NCBI RefSeq assembly: GCF_035222375.1 | Contig: NC_085887.1 | Location: 347,501 to 411,500, forward strand | Origin: Podospora pseudocomata | Lineage: Eukaryota; Ascomycota; Sordariomycetes; Sordariales; Podosporaceae | Reading direction: 5' to 3' | Length of the DNA: 64,000 nucleotides | In this document: piece by piece, positions 1-11,644 of the stretch | How the letters are laid out: every line of letters begins with the position of its first letter | Position numbering within the stretch: the first letter of the stretch is position 1 | Program-made: the position numbers and the translations under genes | The notes under the pieces: generated by a model | The model's database searches: none | What the model saw: only the letters and a program-made list of their open reading frames with translations | What the model was told of the DNA's origin: nothing

Positions 1-1027
1 CTCACTCTCGAAAGCCACCATTACGTAACGATGAGAGAGGCCTATAAAGCCCAAGAGACAGAGGCAGGCCAGGCAAACAGGCCGAGAAAGATGACACTGG
101 AAAAGAAAAGTTGACTACCTTCGGTAGGTTGGCAACGAGTGTTGGAGAGGGAAAAGATAGAAGAGGAGAGAAGAGGAGAAAGAGAGAGAGAGAGAGAGGG
201 ATGAAAATGGGTATTTGTAAGACTGAAGGTGATGGATCAGCAATCTGCTATGAGTTGCATAGTGCGCAATTGCAGGCCTCTATGCATACCAAGAGGTTTT
301 TTTTTGGCCATATAGAGACCGTACCAGCAAGGTGCCCAGCCGACCCGGAAAGACAGCGGAACATATTGGACAAACGCTTCATGTGATTGTCGCAGGTGAT
401 TGGTTCGTTCACATCCCGCCCGACTGCAGTTGGCCTTCCTGTGTTGGGCCACATTTCGGACTGTTTTTGCAGCCGCGATGAGCCACGATGATGGATTGAG
501 ACTGGGAATGGGCTTCCCCTTGTTCCGGTGTGCAAATAGGTATCTAGGAGGTAGGTACCTCTAGGCACTCCTACTATCTATCTGGTTTCCAACAAAAATT
601 ACATGCAATTAAGTGAAGTATTAGTGTTCAAGAGATGGCAGATGCAATGATCGATGACTGAGAAACCTACCTACCTTTCAATGAGGCTCACCAAAGAAAA
701 AGTGAGGCGATGCAACGCATCCTTCACAGTGTGAATCAAAGAGTGGACTCTTAGGCTGCTGGGCAGAGGACCATGCATACGTAAAGTCGGTAAGGTGCCC
801 TTTCCCGTGTTCATGTTTTTTCAGAATAGGACTTTCAATGGGCGGCATTTATGCGCTTAGGCTGGGACTATCACAGACAAACAAGATGAGATCCCGTCAC
901 TTTATTCGCCTCTATCCCCTGCCTTGCTTCCCCCACTTGTCTGTGCGGTAACGTGCTTCCATCATCTTCCTCCTAGCCACACAATCATCTATACCGGCGG
1001 GTTACCATGACCCCCAACAGCAATCCC
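1..1027. other. Intergenic, no gene seen
   Basis: I see no coding region with supporting homology or a sensible splice structure. The stretch holds an (AG)n run near 177-199 and an eight-T run near 299. The short open frames here are not supported. Confidence 0.6.
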
Positions 1028-1539
1028 TCATTGATGAATGACGAACCTCTGCTCGCCATTGTACTGCTGATAAAACGATGCGCCCGACTGCAAGATGGGA
1101 AAAGCCGACGCAGGCCAGAACTTGGCCGCAGCAATGTTCTGACCCGCGTTGGACAGAGCAAGCTCGTAAAAGGGAGCAGGCCCGGTTGCATCAGCAGTCT
1201 GGACGCGACGGAACGACCAGATGATGCTCGGGTCGGTACATGTGGCGAAGCCGGTGTCGGGAAGAGAGCTGGAGCCGAGCGGCGTGCCAGAGAAGCCGCA
1301 CTCGGTGGCGTAGGGCATCTGGTTGGTGGCTACCTTGAAGCGAATGCTGTGGAGAGCGGTTAGAAGAGATCGTGAAGGAGGTGGGAGGGGAAAGCATACG
1401 TGCAGAGAGTTCCGTGGGGGATGCAGCCGGCGGTAAACTCGGAGACATCAAACTCCTGAGCATCGACACGGGGCTCAAGGGGAGCAGCGACGGCAGAGCC
1501 GAGCAGGGCGGTGAGAATGATGGCGGCGAAGGACTTCAT
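1028..1539 (-). CDS. Small secreted protein, possible HR-inducing-protein-like
   Basis: This is a two-exon gene: exon 1 1539-1400, intron 1399-1347 (53 nt, GTATGC...CAG), exon 2 1346-1028. It encodes 152 aa. The start is MKSFAAIILTALLGSAVAA, a clear signal peptide with likely cleavage after AVAA, so the product is probably exported. The mature part is small and has four cysteines (TAGC, TLC, ATEC, ATC), enough for two disulphides, and ends QRFVIHQ. The splice restores one frame exactly (459 nt). The overall pattern resembles small secreted fungal proteins annotated as hypersensitive-response-inducing or Alt a 1/AA1-like, but that family link is inference. A TATA-like box lies 121 bp upstream. 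Gene model strong, function weak. Confidence 0.85.
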
Positions 1540-1659
1540 CTTGGATGTTTTAATGAAGCTTGGGGATATTGAATGTCAGTTGAGTAGGTATTGAATCCAA
1601 TGTTGACTTGTTGCGTGCTAATAGAGAGAAGGGAACTCTTCACACAGCTGGAAGCATCC

Positions 1660-1667
1660 TTTTTATA
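1660..1667 (-). promoter_or_regulatory. TATA box of the small secreted protein gene
   Basis: TATAAAAA on the minus strand, about 121 bp upstream of the ATG at 1539. Seen directly; the role is inferred from position. Confidence 0.5.
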
Positions 1668-2341
1668 CCTAGCGATGCCTTCACGCTATGCCTTCAACTT
1701 CTTATAGCGGTCCGCCACCATCCTCATACGTTTCTCAACATTCCTGATATTTTCAATAGTCTCAGTATCACGATGATCGATTTCGGAAGTTCGTGAAGTA
1801 GTAACGTTGCTACGAGGCGGTGTTTCGCAGGACCGCTAAGGCAGGGCCATCACGAGAGCACGCTAAGCATCAGTACGAGAATTCTGGAAGACACGAGGTT
1901 GCATAGTGGTGCTTACATGTAGGTTGAGTGGGCTGATCATATCTCGAATTCCGGCTCAGCGGCGAATCTTGAAGTGGTGGTGAGTAATCGCATCTATCTA
2001 CCTACGTCAGCACCAATATCACCGTCAGCCAATGATCTTTTCCCCCGGTCCCGAAAAGGAAGTCTTGCTGGATATGGAAGAGTGGATAAATATGCTTTCC
2101 CAAGAATTCGTGGGCACCCTTGCCATGCTCGAGCTCAAAAGCTCGTGTTGAAAGTTGTACTGACACAAGAGACTAGGTACACAACTTCTTTCACCTGAGC
2201 AATTCTCAACCAGAGCATCTCTTCGGGGGCTTAGTAACTCCTCAACAATGTCCCTATTCAAGTTTATTGACACCATGCTCTTAAATACATTATTACGATA
2301 CATATATTAACATCGAACCGCCCAACTTCAAAACCACCTAC
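1668..2341. other. Intergenic, no gene seen
   Basis: This is the space between the small secreted protein promoter and the 3' end of the GMC gene. I see no supported gene or repeat. Confidence 0.5.
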
Positions 2342-4279
2342 TCAGTTGGCCTCGGCCAGAATGTCATCCGCAGCCTTTTCGGCCACCATCATGGTCGACA
2401 CAGCAGTGAATGTGCCCGGAATCCTGGGATACACACTAGCATCGACCACCCTCAACCCCTTCACGCCTCTGACCCGGAACTTGCTGTCCAGCACGGCCAT
2501 CGGGTCACCGTCAGGACCAATAGGGCAGGTCGAGCTGGCGTGATGACCCCAGCTAGTATCCTTGATGTAAGCTTCCAGCTCCTCTCTCGTATTCGTCCCC
2601 GCACCAGGGAGAATCTCGTTCGTCCGGACAGGCTGCTTGCGCAGCGCCTCCCGCGCGAGCTCAATACCCTCAACAATAGTCTGGATATCCGCCCTCCAGT
2701 CTCCACTGCCGGTGTCGAAGTAGTTGTAGTTGATCTCGGGTACGTCCAACGGGTCGGCGGACCGAAGGCGCACAAAACCGGCCGTGTTGCGGGGGTGAGC
2801 CTTGAGGACGGCCCAGGTCCAGAGGTCGGACTCGGCAACGGCGGCGTAGCTGTAGCCCGGATAGTACCCGTGGAAGTTGACCGGGCCGCCAAAGACAAAC
2901 GTGTCGAAGGAGCCGTCCGGGGTGGTGGTGGACTTGGAGAGCATGGCGGCTGCGAAGCCGTTGGAGGCGTAGGTGCCGCGGTCACCGAGGATGGGACGCT
3001 GCCATTTGTCGAGGCAGGGGTCGTCGGTGGTGTTGAAGAGGAACGTGCAGTCCTTGAGGGCGTTGTAGGAACGGGGAGCGCGGGCTGTCACCGCCGTCTC
3101 GTAGTGGTCCTGGAGGTTGGCGCCGACACCAGGAAGATCGACGAGGACGGGGATGTTGAAAGATTTGAGCTCGTCCTTGGGGCCAATGCCAGAGAGCTTG
3201 AGAAGCTGGGGCGAGTTGTAGGTGCCGCCGGCGAGAATGACCTCTCTCGAGGCGCGGGCAGACCCGGGGGTTCCCTTGGCTCCAGTGGACAGAGGGCTGG
3301 CGCGGTAGAGGTAGGCGCCGTCGAGGAACTCCACACCAATGGCCCTGGGAGGGGAAGACTTCTTGTCGAAGATGACCTTGGTGACATGGCAGTTGAGGCG
3401 AACATCGAGAGGGTACTTCTTGCTGCCGTCAGGGTTCTTGGCGTCCCGGACGGAGACGACAAACTCGCGGGTTCCGAGACGGGTTCCCTTGTCGGTGCTG
3501 ATGGGGATCTGGTAGTAGGCAGGCTGTCTATCACGGAGACTGCTGTCCGCATTGAGGTCGCCTGCGAGAAGAGTGCCGACGTTCAAGATCTGGTTGCTGA
3601 GGCTTCCGAGGGCAGAAGCACCGCCGGTCAGGGTGGCCAGCAGTTGAGGATCTTTGAGGGGAATGGTCAGGGGGGCAACCTCGGTGGTGAACCAACCATC
3701 TCTTCCATGTCCCTTGTAAAGACCGTTGATATACTGCTTCCTCTCCATCCGGGCAAAGTACTTGCGCATATTGTCGGGCCGCCATGAGCTATCCCCCGTA
3801 AGGGTGCTGATGTAGTTAAAATCAGACTCGTGAGGATACACGGCCACCATGGCATTGTGCGAAGTGCACCCGCCAAGTGATCCGGTCCTGGGGTAGAGAA
3901 CACCCTTCATCTTGGACCCTTTAGGAGGGTTGAGGCCAGAGTAGATGGTGCCATCTGGTGTGTCGTAGCTGGTCTTCCAGTCTCTTGCCTGGCGTTCGTC
4001 GTCGGCATAGTGACGGACGAAGAAGTTCCAAGCAAGCTTGGGGTCTTCGGATACTCGGGCATGGTATGCTGGTACGGTGTAGTTGATGCTCTGTCCCTGA
4101 TCGTCGCCGGCCTCGATCAAGAGTGTTTTGTGACCGGCAAGGGCAAGACGCGCAGCCAGAGGGCCACCTCCTGCGCCGGAACCAACTACTACGTACTCGT
4201 AGCCCGTGAGGTCAACGGCGCGAACGAGGCTGAGACTTGCACATGCAGCCCCAAGGGCCAGGACACGTTGGAGAAACAT
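2342..4279 (-). CDS. Secreted GMC oxidoreductase (AA3_2-like)
   Basis: A single exon encodes 645 aa. I start at the ATG at 4279 because it opens a signal peptide (MFLQRVLALGAACASLSLVRA); upstream in-frame sequence has no ATG and is low-complexity. The FAD-binding GxGxxG reads GSGAGGGPLA near residues 32-41 with the acidic LLIEAG next, and the second GMC signature SPQLLKLSGIG is present. The catalytic-loop histidine is in WGHHASSTCPIG (about residue 580). The second active-site position, usually H or N after the 'P.IP' motif, reads YPRIPGTFTAV, so no His or Asn stands there. The family oxidises alcohols or sugars extracellularly; the substrate is unknown and the unusual active site makes catalysis less certain. 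The length is normal for the family. Confidence 0.93.
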   Translation of the reverse strand: MFLQRVLALGAACASLSLVRAVDLTGYEYVVVGSGAGGGPLAARLALAGHKTLLIEAGDDQGQSINYTVPAYHARVSEDPKLAWNFFVRHYADDERQARDWKTSYDTPDGTIYSGLNPPKGSKMKGVLYPRTGSLGGCTSHNAMVAVYPHESDFNYISTLTGDSSWRPDNMRKYFARMERKQYINGLYKGHGRDGWFTTEVAPLTIPLKDPQLLATLTGGASALGSLSNQILNVGTLLAGDLNADSSLRDRQPAYYQIPISTDKGTRLGTREFVVSVRDAKNPDGSKKYPLDVRLNCHVTKVIFDKKSSPPRAIGVEFLDGAYLYRASPLSTGAKGTPGSARASREVILAGGTYNSPQLLKLSGIGPKDELKSFNIPVLVDLPGVGANLQDHYETAVTARAPRSYNALKDCTFLFNTTDDPCLDKWQRPILGDRGTYASNGFAAAMLSKSTTTPDGSFDTFVFGGPVNFHGYYPGYSYAAVAESDLWTWAVLKAHPRNTAGFVRLRSADPLDVPEINYNYFDTGSGDWRADIQTIVEGIELAREALRKQPVRTNEILPGAGTNTREELEAYIKDTSWGHHASSTCPIGPDGDPMAVLDSKFRVRGVKGLRVVDASVYPRIPGTFTAVSTMMVAEKAADDILAEAN

Positions 4280-5552
4280 GTCAGAGCGGGGAGGGTGGTG
4301 AGAGAGGGCAGCCGAGGAGAGGATGCTGCTGTCTGCAGTCTCCCGTCTGGGGGGTTGCCGAGGATTTTGTGTCCGCAAGAAAGCACATGCAACATCGTGA
4401 CATGTGCGCTTCCCAGGGGCTTGGTACTGCCCTGGTCGGTGATGCTCTCCTCATTGAGATGCTGCGAAGTTATGCCTGAACAGGGGGGTGATCAGCGGCG
4501 TTTTGCCAATCTCATAGCATTAGATCCAAGCTTTCTGGGGTAAATGGGATCCCTTTTCTCGCCTTGTCCAATGGCTTCCCTCACCCAAAGTTTTAGCAAG
4601 CTGCATTGTCCCTGATGAACTCGCATGTCGTGTTCGGTTTGGCTGGATGATGACGCTCATAACAAGACGAAGTTTGTTGGGCCATCTTCAACTGGAAAAG
4701 GTTTCTTGGCGACACTTGGCGCGTCTTCCTGCTCTGAGACAAGATCTGCGGGGTTGTGAGATTGCAACGGTTTAGTGGCTTGATCAGCGATCCAATGCTG
4801 CCTCGGTCGGTGATGGTGCTAGAAACAGCCAAAGGCCAAAGGTGTGTGTGACCTGGGGGATGCCAGGATCACGCCTGAATGTCACGCTGCAGTCTTCTTC
4901 TCTTTGTCCGCAGCCATTGTCAACTCCGCCCAGCTCCACCAACCTTTACATGATTGAATGATCACGACTCCATCTTGTTATACTGATCATCCTGCTGGAA
5001 TACTCGTGCTATTGTAGCACCCGATGAATCGCCGCATCATGGTGTCGACACGAGTCATGAGTATGGCAAGTAGCAGCCTCATAATCATAGGCAGGCGACT
5101 CAAGATTGTGCTTCCAATATATGAATGGGTAAGGTATGTGTGGCTGACAAAGCTCTGTCTCGCTTTCCCAAGGCTTGTGTGACTGATTGTAATCGACCGC
5201 CGCTCTATGAATGAATTTCCCCCAAGACCAATTTGTCCGACAGAGACAATATAGGGTCAGCATGCCAGCACAACTTCGTCATGAAAGACCCCAACTTTAA
5301 GAACTCGGGGATTTCACCGCCATGCAGGGCTAGTCCACGTTCCTCAAAGACTCACTTCAGCTTGCACCTTGCTGCAGGGTCTTGAACATTGCGTCCGCAT
5401 TGAGACGACAACATTCACCAAAACCACCGTCATGGCGAGTCTCGCGATGTTTTGCCATCTATAAAATCCCCTCCGACAGCTCATCCAAGGGGCTTTTCTT
5501 TCATCCACACCGGCTCGAGTAAGCCATAGTTCCAGCCTCAAGCTTCCCGAAG
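4280..5552. other. Intergenic region between GMC gene and lectin-like gene
   Basis: About 1.27 kb of divergent upstream sequence shared by two genes pointing away from each other. No supported coding region; short frames near 4593 and 5009 look random. Confidence 0.55.
5460..5466 (+). promoter_or_regulatory. TATA box of lectin-like gene
   Basis: TATAAAA lies about 87 bp upstream of the ATG at 5553, in a good position for a fungal core promoter. Confidence 0.5.
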
Positions 5553-6635
5553 ATGGTCTCCGCCACCGCTCTCCTCCTGGGCGCAAGCCTCTCCTTCGTT
5601 TCTGCCCACCCCGGCAATCTCTCTCCCCGTCTCACGGTCCCTGGCCGTTGGGAGTCCCTTGGTGGAGCTTTTACCCCCTATGCTCCCTCTGTCGTCGCCT
5701 GGGGACCCAACCGTCTCGACCTCTTTGGCGTCGGGCTCAACAGCGCCATGTGGCACCGTTGGTGGGACGGCCGCTCGTGGAATAACTGGGAGTCCCTTGG
5801 TGGACAGCTCACCTCTTCCCTTATCCCCGCTGCGTGAGGTCCCAACAGGCTCGATCTCTTCTCTGTTGGGGTCAACAGTTCACTCATGTGAGGGCTTTTT
5901 ATTTTTCCCCTTTTTGAACACATGCTTACGCTGTGATAAAAGCCACAAGTGGTGGGATGGCCGCAGCTGGGGTGGCTTCGAGGATCTCGGAGGCCAGATC
6001 GAGGGTGACCCGTCCGTCGTGGCCTGGGGTCCCAACCGTCTGGATGTGTTTGCCAAAGGCAAGGATTCGGCCATCTGGCATAGATGGTGGAACGGGCGCG
6101 CATGGGGAGGCTGGGAGTCGATGGGCGGTCGCATGAAGGGTTCCACCTCGACGACTGCTTGGTCTGCCAACCGTCTTGACCTGTTTGCCGTCTCGGCTCA
6201 GGACTCTTCTCTCCAGCATAAGTGGTGGGATGGGAGCAGATGGAACAGCGGATGGGAGAATCTCGGCGGGACTCTGCATTCTGACCCTGTGGCGGTGTCT
6301 TGGGGGCCGAACAGGATCGATGTCTTTGCTGTTAGTGCGAAGAGGGACTTGATTCACAAGTGGTGGGATGGGCGGAGATGGGCAGGCTGGGAGAGCTTGG
6401 TGGTGTGTTGGAGTCTACGCCTGTTGTGGTTTCGGACCAGGCCAACAGGCTGGATGTCTATGTCCTTGGAACTGACAGCGCGTTGTGGCATAGATACTGG
6501 GACGGCACCGCTTGGAGACCGTGGAGAAGCTTTGGTGGGACTCTAGTCAGCAAGCCGGCTGTTGCTTCCTGGGGGCCTGATCGCGTTGATGCGTTTGCTT
6601 TCGGCACTGATTATGCTATTTGGCACAACTGGTGA
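5553..6635 (+). pseudogene. Secreted beta-propeller lectin-like repeat protein, interrupted
   Basis: The start [21 protein letters not shown] is a signal peptide. Behind it are about six full and one partial repeats of roughly 48 residues, each with a core like [15 protein letters not shown] followed by WGPNRLDLF. This is the pattern of PLL-like/fucose-lectin seven-bladed propellers that bind sugars. One intron, 5888-5942 (GTGAGG...AAG), keeps the repeat phase. The reading frame is not continuous: relative to its own repeats it carries about two interruptions. Either the gene is recently lost or the assembly has errors; the repeats are otherwise well kept, which argues for a very recent event. 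A role in binding glycans outside the cell is inferred from the family. No TM segment or other domain. Confidence 0.72.
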
Positions 6636-6818
6636 GTGCGGACCGGTGAAAGGGATGGACGTATGGCTGGAATCTAGCCCACCCTCCACACATTTGTCGA
6701 CTGCGTCTACTAGCCATTCGAAAAACCTTCAAATATAGTTATCATCCAATATCATTCATCCCATCCATGTCCCAACCTCTCTGGACTTGTATGCTATTCC
6801 CCCCCAGTATCTGAACGG

Positions 6819-7901
6819 TTAGCCCACCAATAGATGGCCAATCGAGGGTTCCCCAACCCATGCGGAGTGATAACGACCCAGGCCTGGAACGAGTGCGTTC
6901 ACCGTCCGGAAGCCATCACGTCCATCAGCGCTCATAAACTTTCGGATATCCACCCGACTGTCTCTGCTTTCCACTGCGTCTGGTCGTGGCATGTAAAGCA
7001 TCCGGAATCGCCATTCCAGCCCAACATAACAGTCCATCATCGTAGCTAAACCTTGGCGCTCTTGATGTAGATGCTCCGCATCACGTCCCTCCCTCTCCGC
7101 TCGGTTTGCGGCACCATCTTTTGTCATCTCATCCTGCTCATCCTCCGAGATCTTGTCACCATTTCTCAAGATAACCCTTCGGCATTGAGAAAACGCCTCC
7201 ACACCCTTCTCGTAACTTCCACCGCCCAGCTTCTGCCCCCAGATGATAACCCACACCATCATGTTGAGATCCTCATTATGGCCACTCGTCTTCAACGTTT
7301 TTGAAACGGTGCCCAACGCCTCAATAATCCAGTCGTAAAAGTCCCCCATCGTTAAGACATGCCCATACCCGCCCCCCTCGTCCCTTTTCACAAAGCAATA
7401 AGCCTGTTCCCGCACAGTGACCACCCCCCCGGACGGTTCCCTCTCCATAAAACCCATCCTGGTGTGCACCCCCATCCAGCAGCCCATCCTCCTCCAGCTC
7501 GCACCCTTTCTCAGCATCCTCTCTCTCTTTTCGTCACTCCAATGCGCCAGCCTTCCCTCTTGTGGGTTGCCATTCGAATGAGGCTGTGAAGCCCGAGCGG
7601 CGTAAAAGACACCCATCTCGCCCAGAAAGGCGGGGTGAAAGAACAGGGAAAAGACAGTCTTGAAGAAGGGGTTGATTTTTCGTGGAGAGGGGATGAAGGA
7701 CGGGTAGGTGGTCCAGGCGGGGTCGGGGAGGAAGAAGAGGTGGCGCTGGAGGAGGGGGTCGGTTTCGAGGAGGGAGTGCCAGAGGCGGGAGACGCGGGTG
7801 GTGCTTGTGATGAGGTCGAGAGGGGGGAGGTGGAGGAATATTTGGGAGAGGATTTCAGGGATTTGGAGGGCGGTAGGGGTGGTGGTGGATTGTGTTGTCA
7901 T
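6819..7901 (-). CDS. F-box protein
   Basis: A single exon encodes 360 aa from the ATG at 7901 (MTTQSTTTPTAL); upstream in-frame sequence lacks an ATG. Residues about 10-50 form an F-box: LQIPEILSQIFLHLPPLDL followed by RVSRLWHSLLETDP. F-box proteins join substrates to SCF ubiquitin ligases through Skp1. The rest has no recognised substrate-binding repeat but includes a Trp-rich block and an acidic/basic segment (residues about 240-290) that may be disordered. Many Pezizomycotina genomes carry large sets of such F-box-only proteins. Substrate unknown. Confidence 0.82.
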   Translation of the reverse strand: MTTQSTTTPTALQIPEILSQIFLHLPPLDLITSTTRVSRLWHSLLETDPLLQRHLFFLPDPAWTTYPSFIPSPRKINPFFKTVFSLFFHPAFLGEMGVFYAARASQPHSNGNPQEGRLAHWSDEKRERMLRKGASWRRMGCWMGVHTRMGFMEREPSGGVVTVREQAYCFVKRDEGGGYGHVLTMGDFYDWIIEALGTVSKTLKTSGHNEDLNMMVWVIIWGQKLGGGSYEKGVEAFSQCRRVILRNGDKISEDEQDEMTKDGAANRAEREGRDAEHLHQERQGLATMMDCYVGLEWRFRMLYMPRPDAVESRDSRVDIRKFMSADGRDGFRTVNALVPGLGRYHSAWVGEPSIGHLLVG

Positions 7902-8767
7902 GGTGGTGTTTTGGAACTGAGAAGGATTGCAGGGTAAGATGAGTGACGCTGCTTTCCTGGGAAGAAAAAGTCGCGAATTTGCGACGTGTTTTACTGCCGG
8001 GTACGTTGGTGTTGATTGGGCGAGGTGAAGTGAGGAAGCCACTTACTTGTCGGCTGGGCTGTTGGCTTGGTGCCTGGATGTGGGGACATGGTCACAATTT
8101 TGGACTTGAATCTCGCCCAGTGCAGTGTGCAAACCTGCCTGCTATCAAGCTTGGTCTATAGACAAAAGCTGGTAAGAGTTTTCTCTGACCACTTTTGAAG
8201 TGCGGGAATAGAAACGATAAGGAATTGCACAATTGTAGCCCGTAATCACCTATACCTCCGATAATGCAGGTTGGTTGCTCGTACAACTGTGATGATTCAT
8301 TCTGGTTCACCCCCTTTTCCAACGCAAGGGGTGAATGATGTTCATTCAAACCATTATGAATCATTGTAAGCTTTATAGTAAGCAGTAACAAATGAAAACA
8401 TGAAGACCTAACATGTAGAAATGTTTTGAATACAAAATGCTGCAGTTTTGTCGAATTGTAGATGCCATCGTACTCAGCCTTCATGTGCAACCAAACCACC
8501 AGACAGCAGACTCAGGTCCAGCCTAGTACGGTAAGAAATATTTCTTCTCTTCAAACACCGCACCGCCTGCAACCTGATGACAAAGAAACTCGTTCCCTAT
8601 TCCGAAAGTGAACAATTATTCCATGTGGAAGCGAACCAAGTCATGAGCCGACATCGTCTGACTGCAGTGGCTGCAAGAATTCAGTGTGCAATATCTTTTT
8701 TCAATTGTTGTACAGTCATTTGCTGACGTTGAAATTCTATCGAAAGCCCCTAGTAAACACCGCAAGA
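7902..8767. other. Intergenic, no gene seen
   Basis: This stretch lies upstream of the F-box gene and downstream of the rhodopsin-like gene. No coding support. Confidence 0.5.
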
Positions 8768-10077
8768 TTATGGGCTTCCTTCCTTTGCCCTGACCGTTAC
8801 AGTGACAGCAATTACCTCCTCTTCCTTGAGGTTCGGGTCCGAATCCCCTATTTCCGGCCTGTCGACTTGACTTGGTCTCAGTTCCTCTTGGCTGCCCGCA
8901 CCGCTCGTGTTATAACACATGGCGGTATACCCCGAGATTCCCGGCTGCAACTTCAGACCACCCTCCTCGAGTGGGATGCCTCGCAGGTTGACGGCGCACG
9001 ACGAGAAGGTCTCTGTTCTTCTGGTAAATGACCTCCTCACTGAGATCTCGCCCCCCGTCATTTTGTAGGCGCTGTTGCTGAGGGGAAGGCTCGGACGCGT
9101 AGTGAGTCCCAGCCTGTAGCCAATAGACTTGGCCAGGGGTTGCAGTGTGGCGAGGCAACCGGCCGTGATGGCCAGGCATTGCTCGACGGTGGACCAAATG
9201 GCGATATCGGTGGTGTCGTAGAGAAAGTCCTCGCTGGCAATGTGGTGCATATAGGGGAGGCGAACAACAACGGCGGCGCTGGCTCTGTCGAACAGTTAGC
9301 AGACGAGAAGAAAGTCGGAATGCAGCAAACATACAAACAACCCAATCCCATGAGGGTGATCAAGGCAGCCTTTGTCCGTGTCCGCATGTTCAAATGTGAC
9401 ACAATCCATGCTGGTAAAAGAGCGAATGTAAAGTCCGACATGATGCTCATGGCGCTGAAGAGGTAGGCCAGGCCAATCACAACCTGCATGTCGATGCAAG
9501 TCCCGCCGTCGGGGTCCATGTGCTTTGTCCAGAAATAATACACTGGATAGCACTGAAAGAGTGACACGAAAAAGAAGGTGGCGCAACTGGCAACGGTAAT
9601 GATGGCGGAAAAGTAAATGATCCAGCGGTGGATTCGGCTGATGGTGACGCGCAAGAGGAAGTAGGCGATGGAGAGCTTGGAGAGGATCATGGTGGCCGAG
9701 TAGGCTAGATAGCAACACCACCACCACTGTGTTTTGTCAGTTTTTGGACGCCTTGACGAGAGTTAGAGATGGGACGAACTGACCTTCTTGGCGGTCGCAT
9801 TGTTTTCTGGGGGGAGATCCTCGATATGCTGTCCGGTGCCGTAGGTGACGCCGGCGATGGAAAAAGAACAGTAGGCCGAAAAGGTGACCATGGCTGCGGC
9901 CATCAGCCAGTCGTCAACGCCAAAGGCGCGGACGAGTCGTATGCGGACATAACATCGTAAAAGCGTGGCAATCAGGGCGAGTCCCAGAGCAGCTGCATCA
10001 ATGGCAAGCAGCGGAGGCCCGCGATCTGTGATCGAGAACGGCCTCACCGTGTGTTCCATGCTTCCTCTCGATTCCAT
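8768..10077 (-). CDS. Fungal rhodopsin-domain / PTH11-like 7TM membrane protein
   Basis: Three exons: 10077-9784, 9726-9335, 9284-8768. The introns are 9783-9727 (57 nt) and 9334-9285 (50 nt, GTATGT with a TGCTAAC branch), giving 400 aa in one frame. The hydrophobic segments (such as ALGLALIATLLRCYVRIRLV, FSAIITVASCATFFFVSLFQ and ALITLMGLGCLASAAVVVRL) and the signatures 'FGVDDWLM', 'YGTGQH' and 'DMQVVIGLAYLFSAMSIMSDF' match the fungal rhodopsin-domain (SAT4/PTH11-like) family of plasma-membrane proteins, some of which act as surface sensors. The C-terminal tail of about 130 residues is hydrophilic and presumably cytosolic. Ligand unknown. Confidence 0.92.
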
Positions 10078-11644
10078 TCATATACCCGTGTCTGGTGTGG
10101 TCGTCCCGGTTTGGTTGGTGTGGAATGCCAAACGTCTTGACATTTGGCCGAATCGATGTGATTGTGAGGCGGCCACTACCGATATGCCGCCATCAGGTTC
10201 CACGAGGTTGACAAAAACAAGAGTTAGTCCCTTAAAAAAAAAAAAAGGGTAGGGGGAAGAAGCTATCAACAAAAAGAAGAAGAAAAATGGGGAAGGTAAA
10301 AGCGAGGGGGGCGATTCACCATCTCATCTTTCCAGTCAATCGCCCGTTCCAGGGGAGTCTTTTGAGATGAACCATGGGTCGCATAAATAGAGATTTCGTC
10401 CGATCTGCATCCAAGCGTGCATGGATACAGAGGGCGAAAGTGTTGTGGCATTCAATGCGGGCTTGATATTAACCGGCTGGGATTGCAGGCGAACCAGAGC
10501 CCAGCAGATCGCATGTCAAGGTCGCATTTCCCTCCAGAGGTGAAAACGAAACAAACCGGAAGCATTCGGTACCATGTGCTGCGGGGAATAGCGTCAGGTA
10601 CAGGCATGGGGTTCAACGGTGCATCGCTTGTGATCCTTGGCAACGGTAGCATGGTCGGTAGGGCTGCCGCCCGCAGCGGGGGTCTATCCGGATTCCGTCG
10701 TCGGTGCATGCATGTTCATGGGGTATTATTTGGCCGAGTTGAGGTTATTGATGCGATAGGTCTTGGAGAGGTTCATTATTTTCCGCTATCAGTTGACAAT
10801 TGAGAAGAAATGAGGCCAAAGTGAGAGCAAGAACCAACTGCAGGCAGCAGAGGCGCAATGCAGTCAGGGTCGCAATCACAACTTCCAAGGCCGAGCAGAG
10901 GGAAACCTTCCAGAATGGGGCCGGCCGGGATGTCCGGACTCAAGCGGGGCTTGGCGTCCGGAGACTGGGTTTGAATCTGGAGCCCACTGCGGCATAGAGG
11001 AGTTTTGACAAGTTGGACGGAGGTGATCGGCAGGAACCGTGGACACGAATTGTCGTGATGTTTCAAGCAGCCACTGCCCCACCCGACAGCTCCAGGAATG
11101 CCTGCTTGCTTTGTCACTGCTGACCCGAGCCATCTCAGGGACAAGTCTCCAGCTGACAGCAACCGACTGCACTGCTCCTCCCTCACTACCATCCCTCCAA
11201 GCCTCGCGTATCGTCCCGCCAGCGACTCGGTTGCTTGCTCCTGCCCCGAGTGCAACTGCCTTCCCTCAACTCCTGTCAGGCATCAGCCGATTGCTGTCAA
11301 GTTCAATTGCTGTCACGCACTTTCCCCTCTTCCACTCGGCAACTTTGCTATCACTGGCAACAGGCACTGCCGGCAACAGGCATGGGCTGCCCAGAAGGTG
11401 CCATCTGCTGCTGTTAGTCGAGCCTATTTTTTGTGTGCAAAAACTGCCCTCTCGGCTGCCCCTCTTAACAAAAGGCAATCATGTCACTCGAACCACTCTC
11501 ATGCCACCCCGTGATATCTGACAGACATGCATTCATCGAAAACCCGTCACAACATAACTGTGGCCCAGCAAATCAACAGTCGTCATTTCCTGTTCTTGTC
11601 TTTCTTGGTGCACCAAACAATCCCTTCAATACCATTTCCATCAA
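10078..11644. other. Intergenic, no gene seen
   Basis: A 14-A run sits near 10234-10247. The longer open frames near 10417 and 10776-11255 have no domain, no start context and no splice logic that I can support. Confidence 0.5.

Noticed and set aside
2540-3787. 415-codon plus-strand frame inside the GMC gene
   Set aside because: Antisense shadow of a real coding gene in GC-rich codon use.
10776-11255. Open frames of about 130-160 codons on both strands
   Set aside because: No domain, no signal peptide, no splice context and opposite-strand frames of similar length; looks like chance in GC-rich DNA.
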